Shown: positions 40,754-50,993 of the stretch, piece after piece
How the letters are laid out: every line of letters starts with the position of its first letter
Position numbering within the stretch: position 1 is the first letter of the stretch
Assembly: GCA_963854735.1 (NCBI GenBank)
Contig: OY978102.1
Span: 1,302,001 to 1,366,000 of the forward strand
DNA from: Marvania coccoides
Taxonomy: Eukaryota; Chlorophyta; Trebouxiophyceae; Chlorellales; Chlorellaceae
DNA length: 64,000 bases
Reading direction: 5' to 3'
The notes under the pieces: generated by a model
Seen by the model: the letters and a program-made list of their open reading frames with translations, nothing else
Database searches by the model: none
What the model was told of the DNA's origin: nothing
Translations under genes and position numbers: made by a program

Positions 40754-42919
40754 TTATTCATCATCGTCGCTTTCTTCCAGCCCTACAGACGGTGGCTCAA
40801 ACGACCCCATAGCAGACTGCAGGTGCAGCGGCCACTGATCCCCCCACCGAGCTCTTCTCGCGAGCTTCACTGGGCCCAGCCCCCCACTCGCCTGCAGTGC
40901 CTTCCCCCGCGACACAATCTGCCGCAGGAGCACCCCTCGGTCGCCCCCCAGGTGCTGCCCCTCAGCGTCGACAGCGCTGCACAGATCAAGGACGACGTGA
41001 CCGCTGCGCTTGCGTGGCTGGCGCAGCAGGCGGGACCAGGACGCCGCCGCCTCTCTCGCCGCTGTCTCTGCCGCTGCGCCCTCCTCTCCATAGACCACTG
41101 CAACCTTCGGAGGCCGCTTTGCTTTTGCGGCCAACCGCTCTCCTTCCTCGCCCTCCATTTCTTCTCGCTCGCTGTCCATCTCTGCCATGAACGCTGTAAA
41201 CGATCTCTCAAGCTCCTCCTCCACCTCTGCTGGCAGCTGCGGCCCTCTCTTTCCGCCTCTTTCTTCCTCATCCTCGCTGTCATCTTCCTGACCTATCGAA
41301 TGCAGCATCAGCCGCCGCAGCTCCTCCTTCAACTCCTGCGGGGAAGTTCTCGAAGGAGAATCCTCCCCTGGCTTCCTCCGACCGCCCCTGACTTGCGCCC
41401 CAGCCAGCTCCTGCACCTGGCTCCTCTTAGGCTTCAGATTTGAAGGGACGAAAAGGTACTCCGCCTGCGCGGCCTCCTGGTCCTCAGCCGGTAGCGCGCC
41501 CGCCACGTAGACCTGCGCCGGCGCTGGCGCCCTGGCCCCCCTCGCCATCACCACGTAAGAAAATCTCTCATCTTGGTGAGCACGAGGTGGCAGCCGCCCC
41601 GCCTGCAGCTTGGCGCTTCTCGCAAAGTCGGCGCGCTCGAATTTTTGGGCGAAATGGCACCAGGAGGCGCGCTCTGCCAGCGGGCAAGGGCCGTCGTGAG
41701 GGCAGGGCGCTGCCACGTGGGCTCCCTCCATTGCTGCTGATTTTGCCGTCTCCTGCAGGACCTGGGCGCGTGCCGCCAGGATGTTGGCGGCGCCCGACGG
41801 CGTGCCAGGCTCTACCAGCACTAAGAATCGCCCAGCGCGGGCCCACAAGTCTGCCACCGCGCGTCTCCTCTCGCCTGCACTTTGCAGCTCCGATAGCAGG
41901 TAGCCAGCCACCACAATGTCATACTTGCGTGACGCACTGCTACTGCTGCGTCGCGGGGGCAGTTTCGACATGTATCGGACTCTAGGAGGCAGCACGGTAT
42001 TGCTCTTGCTGCTATAATCCGTATCGCCATCGCCGGCATCCATACAATAGGAGCTTTCTTCATCTCTCCCGCCCGTTTTCGCTGCTTCGGCATGGTTAGC
42101 GTGGTACCGCTCCAGTATGGCATGTCCCAGCCACGTCATCGCCCCAGAAGGCTCTACTGCGGTCACCTGAACGGGGGGCACTGCGGCATCGCTTGTACTG
42201 CCGGTCCTGCCGCTGCTGCCCGGCCAAATCGCATTAGCCGCCCATGAAGCCGTCCCAGGCCCCGCCCCAAAGTCCAGCATCGACTCTGGCCGCCACCCTG
42301 GCCCGGAAGCTCTCTCAACCTCCAACAATACCCGGTGCAATGCAGCGTAGCACGCCGGCATGCGCGATACAGCGTAAGCCAGCGTGGCAGTCTGGTTGTA
42401 CAGCGCTCCCCCAGCCATCCCTCGCGCTGCCACTTCGTTCCGCACCTCCTGCGTCAGTGCATCGATCACAGCCGTGGCTTCACGCTCTTCCCCGCCCCAA
42501 TAGCTGGCAGGCAGCGCTTCGTGGTTTGGCACGGTGATGGGGGGCCGCTGCGCGAGCTCCGCCAGCGCGCGGTGCTCCCGCTGGCGGCGTTTGCCGCGCA
42601 GGGCGCGAAATGCCACGCTAGGAGGAGCTTCATCGAGAAAGTTTGGATGGGCGCCTCCCCTGTGCTTGGAGCGCGACATGTGCTTGAGTTTGTCGGTGAG
42701 GTGGAGGGAGTTAGCACGCACGGACTTGCGGTTGGACTCTGCCATCTCAGCGGAGATCGTGGCCTCGACTTCAGGAGGCAGGCGGGTGAGGCGGCCGGGG
42801 CGGAGGCTAATGGCCTGTGCCACGCGCGGAGAGATGGTCAGGGGCTCTGCGGCGGTGCTGTATGCGCCGAATTGGTGGCCCGCATCGCGTAGGTGGCCCA
42901 CAGCACGGCGCAACACCAT
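40754..42919 (-). CDS. METTL17/RSM22-type mitochondrial ribosome assembly factor
   Basis: Intronless 721-codon gene. The RSM22/METTL17 family is methyltransferase-like and helps assemble the mitochondrial small ribosomal subunit. Visible motifs are the SAM-type LDFGAGPGTASWA at 215-227, VEPSGAM near 255, the VVAGYLLSEL segment, LVEPGTPSG near 369-375, and the cysteine cluster CPHDGPCPL then WCHF (C406, C412, C421), which in the family binds an iron-sulfur cluster. The N-terminus is basic and could target mitochondria. After about residue 480 comes a long low-complexity extension with acidic runs (GQEDDSEDEEERGG), then a segment resembling the family's C-terminal region. Divergent from the CCDC97 gene with 406 bp between starts. 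Confidence 0.9.
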   Translation of the reverse strand: MVLRRAVGHLRDAGHQFGAYSTAAEPLTISPRVAQAISLRPGRLTRLPPEVEATISAEMAESNRKSVRANSLHLTDKLKHMSRSKHRGGAHPNFLDEAPPSVAFRALRGKRRQREHRALAELAQRPPITVPNHEALPASYWGGEEREATAVIDALTQEVRNEVAARGMAGGALYNQTATLAYAVSRMPACYAALHRVLLEVERASGPGWRPESMLDFGAGPGTASWAANAIWPGSSGRTGSTSDAAVPPVQVTAVEPSGAMTWLGHAILERYHANHAEAAKTGGRDEESSYCMDAGDGDTDYSSKSNTVLPPRVRYMSKLPPRRSSSSASRKYDIVVAGYLLSELQSAGERRRAVADLWARAGRFLVLVEPGTPSGAANILAARAQVLQETAKSAAMEGAHVAAPCPHDGPCPLAERASWCHFAQKFERADFARSAKLQAGRLPPRAHQDERFSYVVMARGARAPAPAQVYVAGALPAEDQEAAQAEYLFVPSNLKPKRSQVQELAGAQVRGGRRKPGEDSPSRTSPQELKEELRRLMLHSIGQEDDSEDEEERGGKRGPQLPAEVEEELERSFTAFMAEMDSEREEMEGEEGERLAAKAKRPPKVAVVYGEEGAAAETAAREAAASWSRLLRQPRKRSGHVVLDLCSAVDAEGQHLGGDRGVLLRQIVSRGKALQASGGLGPVKLARRARWGDQWPLHLQSAMGSFEPPSVGLEESDDDE

Positions 42920-43325
42920 TTATTGAGCGAAATCAAATGCTGTGTGTATTCAAAAATTTAGCTGTGCGTTTGTTCGGTACTCTCCAAGGGCTAATATATG
43001 TTAAATGAATTGTTTTATAATTTCATTGATATAATGTGGCATTAAACAGGAGAAAAGAGGCGGCAACTGATACCTCTTCTGCTTTTCCACGAAATGTGAG
43101 CTCCTACGCGCATTTCAATATTAAAAAAAATCAAATACTCTTTGTTTTTTTACGAGGCATCTACACTGCATAGCCTGGTTGACCTCTCGAGCTCAATTTT
43201 AAATCAATTTTTAAATCAGGATGGCCAGAGGCCGAAGTTGTTTTACCTCGTTTTCTCCATTTGAAAAAAATGTTTAAATATTCAAAGTCTGCCCACAGCC
43301 CCCCACTATCTATTTAGCTCAAATT
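42920..43325. other. Divergent intergenic region
   Basis: 406 bp between METTL17-like (minus) and CCDC97-like (plus) start codons, AT-rich. Presumed bidirectional promoter; no specific motif recognised. Confidence 0.5.
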
Positions 43326-44465
43326 ATGGGCCCCCCTTCGGCCATGAAGATGTTAGAGCGCCTGTCGCAGCTCGAAACCCTGCGTCTCCCTGGCCAGATG
43401 ACTCGCGGGGATGCCCCGGCAACCGCTTCCGCCCGCCTGGCCTACCTAGAAGGCCTGCTGGCATCGAATCCAGGCGTTTTCTTAGAGCGTCATGGCGACA
43501 ATCTCCTTCCCTCGGAGCTCGCTGCACACTTTGGGCCGGTGCGCTGCACCAACTTCGAGGTAGATTATTACCTCGAGCACCAGGAGCGCCAGCGCCAGAG
43601 CAGCGGCGCTGCGCCTCGCAGGCTGAGCACCGTTGCAAAAAATCGACGGTTGGCAAAAATGCTGCTGCTGATTGAAGAGGGGTCGTACTTTAGCGATGAG
43701 GCGATGCGGGAGCGGGAGCCTTACTTGTACCATGCATACGTTGGGCAGTACCGTGCCAGCGAGGAGGAAGGACCTGAAGGTAAAAACTCACGCACCATTA
43801 ATCAAATATATTTACTGGGTTTCTCAAATTTTGTGCAAGCGAATTGCATTTTAAGCTCAGAAACATATACACTAGCTAAACAAAGTGTGTTTTTGTCAAC
43901 TTGGATGAAGGGAGCGCAGCGGAGGCGGGTGCTGGAGGCGATCCAGAGATGCCGCTCATGGCTCGCTCAATTTTGCGCCAGCAGGACGAGCTGGCGCTGC
44001 TGCTGCGCAGAGAAGCCGAGCGACAGCAGTATGCTGCAATGGCGTTGGAGCAAGAGAGCGAATCTGAGAGGGAGGAGGAGGCGGAGGAGGAGGAGGGGAA
44101 GGAGAGCGTAGATACGCAGGATAAGAAAATAATAAACGGCGGTTCGGCCTCTGAAAAGCAAGATGCAATGATCCCTGGGGAGTGGCCCGCGCCTGAACCA
44201 ATCACGGAAGAAGAAAGGCGAGCGAGAGATAACATTTAATCAAGCGAGCGAACAATTGTTCTCATATCTAGAAATCAACGTTTTGTTCTGCAGGGTGGAG
44301 AACGCCAGGGCGTTTCTGGACAACATGAAGCTGAAGTTTCTGGCTGGGGAGGATAAGGGTATTGACTACGCTCGCATTGATGCGGACACTGAGCTGGATG
44401 AACATTTTGCTGCAGAAGAGCGGCAGGACGCGGAAGACGAGTATTTTGATGACGTTGCGCCTTGA
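43326..44465 (+). CDS. CCDC97 (DUF2052) family protein
   Basis: Three exons: 43326-43779, 43911-44217 and 44294-44465, giving 310 aa. The N-terminal RLAYLEGLLASNPGVFLERHG and later FEVDYYLEHQ and NRRLAKMLLL match the CCDC97 family. The middle has the expected acidic coiled-coil (REAERQQYAAMALEQE then Glu-rich), and the C-terminus has FLDNMKLKFLAGEDKGIDY, also a family block. The animal family member is reported with U2/SF3b splicing components. The second intron begins AAAG/GCGAGC, a GC donor; this keeps EEER joined in frame to VENARAFLDNM. The exon 2 acceptor (GATGAAG) is weakly defined. Confidence 0.85.
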
Positions 44466-44600
44466 TAATACAAGCAGCGGGGTTCATGATGATAGCATAA
44501 TTGTATAAAACAATTACAGATTGATATGTGTACAAATGATAGCTGAAACAAAATGCAGAATATATTGCTTCATGCTTCTAAACCTCAAACCTGTGTAATT

Positions 44601-45110
44601 TCATCTCTCTGTACTCTTCGTCCAGCGGCCATCCCGCCCACCATTGTTCATCCCCCCAGCTTGCATGCTTCGAATCATCTCCACCATCGCCCCTCCCGAC
44701 CGCTTCCCAAACCTAGCGCACGCTGAACTGGCGGTGCTGCGCAGCGAAGACGTCGGCACCGCCCTCGTCAGGTTCAGCGGCACCCGATGCATGCCGCTGG
44801 TCATGCCCAGTGCCTTCAGCACCGCTGCAGCCTTACTTTCATCCAAGTCTTCCAGGAGTCCCTCTGCGAGGTCCCCGTTGGGGGCCAATAATCGCCCCCG
44901 CCGCCACCAAAGCAGCCACTGCCTCGGCGCTTCCGGTCATCACTTCCCAATGAATGGGCAGCCTGAACGACGTATCAGCAGCATTCGGGTAAGCTCCTGC
45001 TCGGAGCACCACCGCCAGCATCTCGTCGTCTCGAGTTATGCAGTGTCGGAGCGTGTCACAGCGCTTGGAGTAACCTCCAGGGGCGTCATAACCCTTGCCG
45101 TCTGCAGCCA
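44601..45110 (-). pseudogene. Frameshifted ankyrin-repeat gene fragment
   Basis: From ATG at about 45110 the frame reads as one or two ankyrin-like repeats (LRHCITRDDEMLAVVLRAGA, LPIHWEVMTGSAEAVAALV). At a run of five C residues near 44881-44889 the coding sense moves by one base into a second open frame (GDLAEGLLEDLDES to about 44601). One base fewer in that run would join them into a protein of roughly 165 aa. This is either a recent frameshift or a sequencing error. No splice pair explains the change. A further upstream exon cannot be excluded. Confidence 0.5.
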
Positions 45111-45141
45111 TTGCCTGCACTGAAGCTATGTGTGCGAACAA

Positions 45142-45574
45142 AACACGAACATACTACGCATTGTGGTGCAGTATGGGCTTGTCTGATGCGATTGAAATAT
45201 TTGAGTGGGGATGGTGGCAGGATCGGGATTTGCGTATTACCGTTTCAGTACAAGCAGAAATACGACCCTGGTTAAAATTCATGTGAATGTGGTTCATGTG
45301 GCAAAATATGTATTACCACTTTTTTCCCATCACCAACTTCTTCCTAAATTTAACTATACACTATACAAAAAGAAAGCGTGATTGTAGGTCAAGCCAAATA
45401 AACACCGGCCAAGTACACCAAATACACTGCACTCTCTCATTGATTCTCGCCCGCTTCCTGTTGCACTGCCGCCGCCGCCCTGCAAAGAAGCGCGGAAAGA
45501 TAAAAAGAGAGACAGTCAAAACCATTTGAATGATGGTTAGTATCATGCATTCATTAGGTATCAACTCTAAAAAA
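45142..45574. other. Intergenic region
   Basis: 433 bp between the ankyrin fragment and the PNPOx-like gene, AT-rich. No gene seen. Confidence 0.55.
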
Positions 45575-46782
45575 TCACCGCGTCATCTCCACAATCAGCT
45601 CCTTGATGGCTTTCCGGTCCTCCGCCGGCCTGGGGTACGGCAGCCGCACCTTAAACGTCTCCACCTGCGCGTCAGGGCCCCCCTCCCCCCTCCGCTCGCA
45701 CGCCACATTCACGCCCAACCTGTCCAACGACAGCATGCTGGCTTTTTCTACTGTGATTCCAGCATAATGTTTGACCATGGCGCGCGTGGAGTCGGCGTGG
45801 TCGGCGTTCATGTGCCTACACACAGGCCCTGAGAACTGCGCCACTGGGTCCACTGCCGCTGCCAGGTACTCTTCGCCGCTCACCCGCCCAGCCCTGGCAA
45901 AGCCGCCAACCAGCCGCGCCGACAGCACCTGCTCCATTTTGAACCACGCAAAGTCGCCAAACTCCACCCAGAAAGACTGGGGGTTTTGGGCGAGGTAGAT
46001 TCGCTTGGCTGCTGCTATTTCTGCGGCGTCCGACAGCAGCGTCATTTTCCCGATGACGTTGGCGCGAGCGTCGCCGAGGCCGCGGAATCCGTCGGCCATG
46101 ACGGTCAAGCTGCAGCGACTGTCGCTGCGGACGTCGCCGGTGTGGGGGCTGAGGGAGCTGAAGGAGAAGATTGGGAGGCCCTGAGCGTCTACGGCGTATT
46201 CCTGTGGGAAAATACGAAGGAAAAGGGGAAGAAGCCGGTGTTAAACGGGCCAATGCTGCTTGAATTAAAAATAAATGTAATAACGAAAGAATTCAGCACT
46301 AAATAAAATGCCCCCTAGCCCCCCTGCTTACCACCACTGACCCAGCTGGGAATATTTCATTTTCTACCGTCCCAAAAGTTGACAGCACCCCAAATTTGGC
46401 GTTGGCCACCAGCGTCTTGGCATCTTCAGCCAATGAGGGCCGTGGGGCAGCGGCCTGGTGCTCCTGGAAAGCCTTAATTTCTGCGTCCAGCGGCTCTGCT
46501 GCAACCACGCTGGGCGATGGGACGCTGTGCCCCGCTTGCTGAGCCATGGTGCGGCGCTGCTGCCGGTGTGAGGGTGCGGGGAACGATGATGCAATGAAAC
46601 CTCTGGTCTGCGGGCAGAAAGGAAGCAAAAAATAAATATATGAATTTGGTGGGTGATTTTGATCAAAAGGAGCGTAACAGCGTTGTGCGTTTTTTTATAT
46701 TGTACCCAGCGCTCACAGCAATATCTTGGGATCCCAAACGCCTGAAAACGGCTCTGGAGTGCGGCAAGCGAATGCTGAACAT
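45575..46782 (-). CDS. PNPOx-like FMN-binding split-barrel protein with DUF2470 domain
   Basis: Three exons on the minus strand: 46782-46717 (MFSIRLPHSRAVFRRLGSQ, a likely organelle targeting start), 46607-46332 and 46201-45575, giving 322 aa. The split barrel covers AKTLVANAKFGVLSTFG, then EYAVDAQGLPIFSFSSLSPHT and DSRCSLTV, IGKMTLL and FWVEFGDFAWFKME. The C-terminal DUF2470 domain has CRHMNADHADSTRAMVKHYAG. The same pairing occurs in plant plastid proteins and in HugZ-like haem-degrading enzymes of bacteria, so a haem or tetrapyrrole link is plausible but unproven. The first exon is the least secure part; an in-frame ATG near 46547 (MAQQAG) is an alternative start. Confidence 0.82.
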
Positions 46783-47596
46783 TTGATCTAAAATAAACAA
46801 ACTGGAAGAGGAGCGATCACAATGCTCTGGACCTTTTAAAATACGCAATGGGGGCAAACAATGCAATTTTGAAATTAACGAGAGCCAGAGAGCAAGAATT
46901 GTTTTTCCTAACCTGTAGAGTACCCCCTCCCCCCCCCCAAAAAACGATGTAAATGGACGAAGGAAAGAACGCACCGGTCGCCTTTAATACGCTGCAATAT
47001 TGCGCCTGCATACCGTGGCTGGAAGACGATTTGTGCACGAGGATTGTGACAGGCAGCTGTGGCAACTTCGTGGAGGGTGGCCTTGAATTTATTAAGATTG
47101 GCCAGACCACACCTCTGAGGATATTGACGATTGGCGGATGAGATATTTGCTTATATATGATCAGAGAAGGAGAGGCTGCTGTGTGTGGTCCAGGCCATCC
47201 ATCCCGCCACTAATGTGGGTCGAGGGGCGTTTTTGACGTAATAATGCACTTCTCGGGCCGTGTAACTCGATGGGCAACGTTGCAAAAGTTGAGTTTTTAT
47301 GCTGTCGTACATCGTGCTGGCCACTATTCTAAAAACTATCCTTTAAACGAATGAAATCAAATTGAACGGAAGATTGGTTATGCGTTGGCAATGATCCAGA
47401 CGTTGCTTCTGATATTGCATAATAAACAAATATAACGAGTTTTAGTAAACTGATTTCGAAGATATCAAGCAAAATCCGCCTGGTCCTGCCGCGTCCTCGA
47501 AGAACGAAACCCGAACATTTCGTTTCGGTTTCCATCCAAACCCCAACTTAATCCTCTGCAATTTTAATAATTCAAAACATAAAACAATCCATAGAC
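46783..47596. other. Divergent intergenic region
   Basis: About 810 bp between the PNPOx-like gene (minus) and the small secreted-protein gene (plus). No supportable gene; short frames here lack coding features. Confidence 0.55.
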
Positions 47597-47978
47597 ATGA
47601 AAACAGCCTTTTCGTTGGCCTTCTTGGCCATATTTGCATCATTTTTTGCCGTGGCGTTTTCACAAGATATAACTGCGCAGGAGGCCTGCACCCGGCTCTT
47701 GAACGAGTGCGTGTTAAAGTGCGCGACCCGTGGTGGTATTGACCAGGGGAAATCGACGTGCAGCATTTCGGGCAGCTCCGCCACTCTGGAGAATTGCATC
47801 TGCGCCGACGGCACAAACGTCTCTTCTAGCTCCGCCGCTGCTATGACGCAGGCAAGGGCCTAATAGTTTGATGACTAAGTTTCACGTATAATTCTAACCG
47901 AGCTGCCCAATTGAACTCCTGTTGCAGGGTTTTGCGGGCGCTATTATTGCTGCCGCCTTCGCTGCCTTCTTTGGATGA
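47597..47978 (+). CDS. Small secreted Cys-rich protein with hydrophobic C-terminus
   Basis: Two exons, 47597-47851 and 47928-47978, giving 101 aa. An N-terminal signal peptide (MKTAFSLAFLAIFASFFAVA) is followed by a Cys-rich segment with six cysteines (ACTRLLNECVLKC, STCSIS, ENCICADG), a Ser/Ala-rich spacer, and, after splicing, a hydrophobic tail ending the protein (GAIIAAAFAAFFG). The tail could be a GPI-attachment signal or a short membrane anchor. The intron needs a GC donor (GCAG/GCAAGG); without splicing the frame stops three codons later and loses the tail. No family recognised. Confidence 0.6.
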
Positions 47979-48384
47979 TGCGCGCCTTACGAGTTGCGGC
48001 AATGGTTCAAGTTCAACATTTTTTTGTTTCGTGGCCATACGTATGCTTCATTCTATTCTACCCGTGTTTTTTAACCCTGCGGTCGGAGCAAGATTTCTGA
48101 GAGACTTCAATTATGTTCCTATTGTATTTATTTCATTGGCTGCAAACCCTTCCAAACTAGTATGTAATGTGCATAGCGTATAATATTTACCATTGTAATG
48201 GTTGGCTGCCAGCAATGCTGCCCAGTGCATGTGTCCGCCGCTGTGCTTCATCGAGTTTAGCACTTCAAAAAAGCCTTTTACGGCATAAATAGACGAAGAA
48301 AAAATGCATTCGGCACCTTTAATACAATGATGTATTACATAATTCCAGAATCTATCTAAAAGAAATATTTTCCTTCATTTTGCA
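47979..48384. other. Convergent intergenic region
   Basis: 406 bp between the secreted-protein gene and the rhodanese gene; AT-rich, no gene seen. Confidence 0.6.
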
Positions 48385-49710
48385 TCACTTTTCTGTTTCC
48401 GCTGCCGCCGTTTCTGCCGTCGCCACTGGCACCCCCTCCAGCGCGCCCCACTCGCTCCAGCTCCCATCGTACACCGCTGCCATCAACCCCGGGGCAACCT
48501 GTGCCGCAGCCAGCACCAAAATGCACGCCGTCGTCCCGCTGCCGCAGCTCATCACCAAACCATGTTTACCGCAACTCAAATCCACCCCAGCCTCGCTGAA
48601 AACCTTCTGCAGCTCCGCAGCTGGCTTCAGGGTGCGCTGCGCCGTCAGCACCGAGTCCCACGGCACGTTCCTGCTGCCAGGAATGTGGCCAAGCTTCAAC
48701 CCAGGGCGAGGCTCCGGGGCTTCCCCCCTGAATCTAGCTGCTGGCCGGGCATCCACTACCACTTCGTGCTGGGAGTCCACGTTGGCCAGCATCTCCTGGG
48801 GCCCCCGCACCTCTGCTGCGTCAAGAGCTGCTTTGTAGGCGGGCGGTTGGGCGGCGTTTAAGGTCTGGGCGGCGAGGGACGGTCGGAGGGCGGTTTGGGT
48901 GTCAACGGGCGTGGAATCGACCGGGCCGTCAGCTGCTACCCAGGCAGGCCAGCCCCCGTCCAGCACTGCCACCTTGCGGTGGCCAAAAACTCGCCAAGTC
49001 CACCACGCTCGTGGAGCGGAAAAAATTCCTGAATGGTCGCTGAATAAGCGAGGGAGAAAAAGGAATGAAATGAAATGCTTGTTTATAGAGCTGTTTTGGC
49101 AGTGGTTTTTTGGTGTTAAATGCTTGAACATATCGCATAAATAGTACAAAAGGCTATTTAGAAAGAAACGAAGCAGAAAGAGAAGGTGAGTTTTCTAATG
49201 AGAAAATTCAACAGCTTACTAGATGACCACGGCGTCATCGTTGGTGATGCCCAGGGCGTCTGCGGCTGCGGCAAACGCCGCAGACGAGGGCAGCATGTGT
49301 GGCAGCCCTGTGGACGCGTCTGCCACTTTATCAAGGTCAAAGAATTGAGCGCCAGGGACGCGCTGGGCGCAGTACTCGGCCAGGGCGTCCTTGTCTGCGA
49401 CGTTGGGCATGTACCAGTTGGCGTCTAGGACCCGCACTTCAGCCAGGTGTTCCTTCAGCCAAGCAGCAGAGACGATGGACGGGAAGTCTCCAGCAGCAGC
49501 GTCTGGAGAGGAGGAAGCAGCCATGGCGGTGGACATGGGATGTCGTTGAAACGTCGGGATGGGTTGGAGGTGTTGTGGGAGTCGCAAGAGGCGGGGGGCA
49601 GCTCTGTTGTGTTGCAATTTGGTGTGGGGTGATCTGGGGAGGTGTGGCGTGATACGTGCAGCGCAGTGCGTTGCCGCAGGTTGGCGAGCTTGAAATACAA
49701 ATTTCAACAT
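48385..49710 (-). CDS. Tandem-rhodanese mercaptopyruvate/thiosulfate sulfurtransferase
   Basis: Transfers sulfur from 3-mercaptopyruvate or thiosulfate to an acceptor. Two exons on the minus strand, 49710-49220 and 49039-48385, giving 381 aa from the first ATG. About 58 N-terminal residues (Arg/His/Pro-rich) look like an organelle targeting peptide; an ATG at about 49534 (MSTAMAASS) would give a shorter form. The first rhodanese domain carries VLDANWYMP, RVPGAQFFDLD and, across the splice, YDHSGIFSAPRAWWTWRVFGH. The second has VVDARPAARFRGEAPEPRPG, GHIPGSRNVPW, and the active-site loop MSCGSGTTACIL with the catalytic Cys. CGSGxT is closer to mercaptopyruvate sulfurtransferase than to the CRKGVT rhodanese loop. 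Divergent from the FKBP gene, only 131 bp between starts. Confidence 0.93.
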
Positions 49711-49841
49711 GTTTTGGGTTTGAAAGTTGTTGGATTGGAGAGAGAAATGGTTTGGTTTCGCGTTGCCGAGACAATACTTAAATTTGCGTATATCGTCCGC
49801 AAATTGATTGTACTTTTAACCATTAATTTAACAGCGCAAAT

Positions 49842-50744
49842 ATGCAAGCGTTGGCGGCGATGTCGTGCATTAACAAGACACATAATCTCCGATCAATCAA
49901 TCAAAGCGGAACTGCAGTCCAGTTCCCTGCTTTTGGCGCACAAAAGACCAGCATCAGGGCCGCCCGCGTCTCCCCTGCCTGTGCTATATTTAATGCTGAC
50001 AGCCTGAAGGTTGCCGCTGTCGCGGCCGCTGCCGCTCTCCTCACTGCTGCTTCGCCGGCCATGGCTGCCTGCCCTGCCCTCATCTCAGCACCCTCTGGGC
50101 TTCAGTACTGCGACGTAAGCTTCCATATTTAACTCTTTCCTTATCAAAAGGACAGTGCCCCCCCACACCCCACCGTTCTCAACCAAAATTTCAACGCCAT
50201 ATTTCGCGCCGCAGGTCAAAGTTGGCGACGGTGACCCTCCCGTGAAGGGCGCCTTCATCAAGGTGCACTACAACGGCCGTCTGGACAGCGACATTGCGTC
50301 CGGCACCTTTGATTCCAGCTACGAGCGGGGACGGCCGCTGGCATTCGCCATCGGGACTGGCCAAGTCATCCGCGGCTGGGTGAGTAGTCAGTCAACATGA
50401 TAAACAGAACCGTGTGTCCATATTTTTGTTAACTTTTATTTTCAAACCACCGGCGCGGAATTGACGCAATGCGCTATTAATGTTTATGTAGGACCAAGGC
50501 ATATTGGGCACCGACGGGGTGGAACCGATGAAGCCTGGAGGCAAGAGGCAGCTGGTGATTCCCCCAGAGCTGGTAAACACTTCATAATTCTTTGCAGAGT
50601 AATTCATGAATTCCTGTGTTGTTTTACTACTTACTGAACAATGAACTGTAGGGCTACGGAGACCGGGGCGCGGGCGGCGTTATTCCTCCCAAGGCCACTC
50701 TCTACTTTGACGTGGAGCTGGTCGGCAGGCTGGGGCAGAAGTGA
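49842..50744 (+). CDS. FKBP-type peptidyl-prolyl isomerase, probably thylakoid lumen
   Basis: Four exons: 49842-50114, 50215-50379, 50492-50572 and 50652-50744, giving 203 aa. The N-terminus is bipartite: a Ser/Thr/Arg-rich stretch, then a hydrophobic segment ending in ASPAMA, as for lumenal import. The FKBP domain shows IKVHYNGRL, FDSSYERGRPLAF, GQVIRGWDQGI, KPGGKRQLVIPPEL, GYGDRGAGGVIPP and FDVELVG. It is closest in layout to plant FKBP13. The N-terminal cysteine pair (ACPAL...QYCD) is present, but the second Cys pair of FKBP13 in the loop after DRGAG is absent, so only one of the two redox disulfides could form. Confidence 0.92.
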
Positions 50745-50993
50745 TTACCGTGGGGTTAAACATCTTCTACCGCAAGTTTTAGATATATTCTTAGAATGGA
50801 GAAGAATTGGAGATGATCACAGTGGTGGCAGCTTTATTTACGCTTGAACTATTTGCTACTCGAATATTTTACAAAAGATAAGAAACAAATCACAAGATAA
50901 TCTATACAAAAAAATAAATTAGAATCAGAAGTGAACCCGGGAAGAAGTACAGCAAATCAAAAAGGCACTACAAAAATTCACGAGGTTACTACG

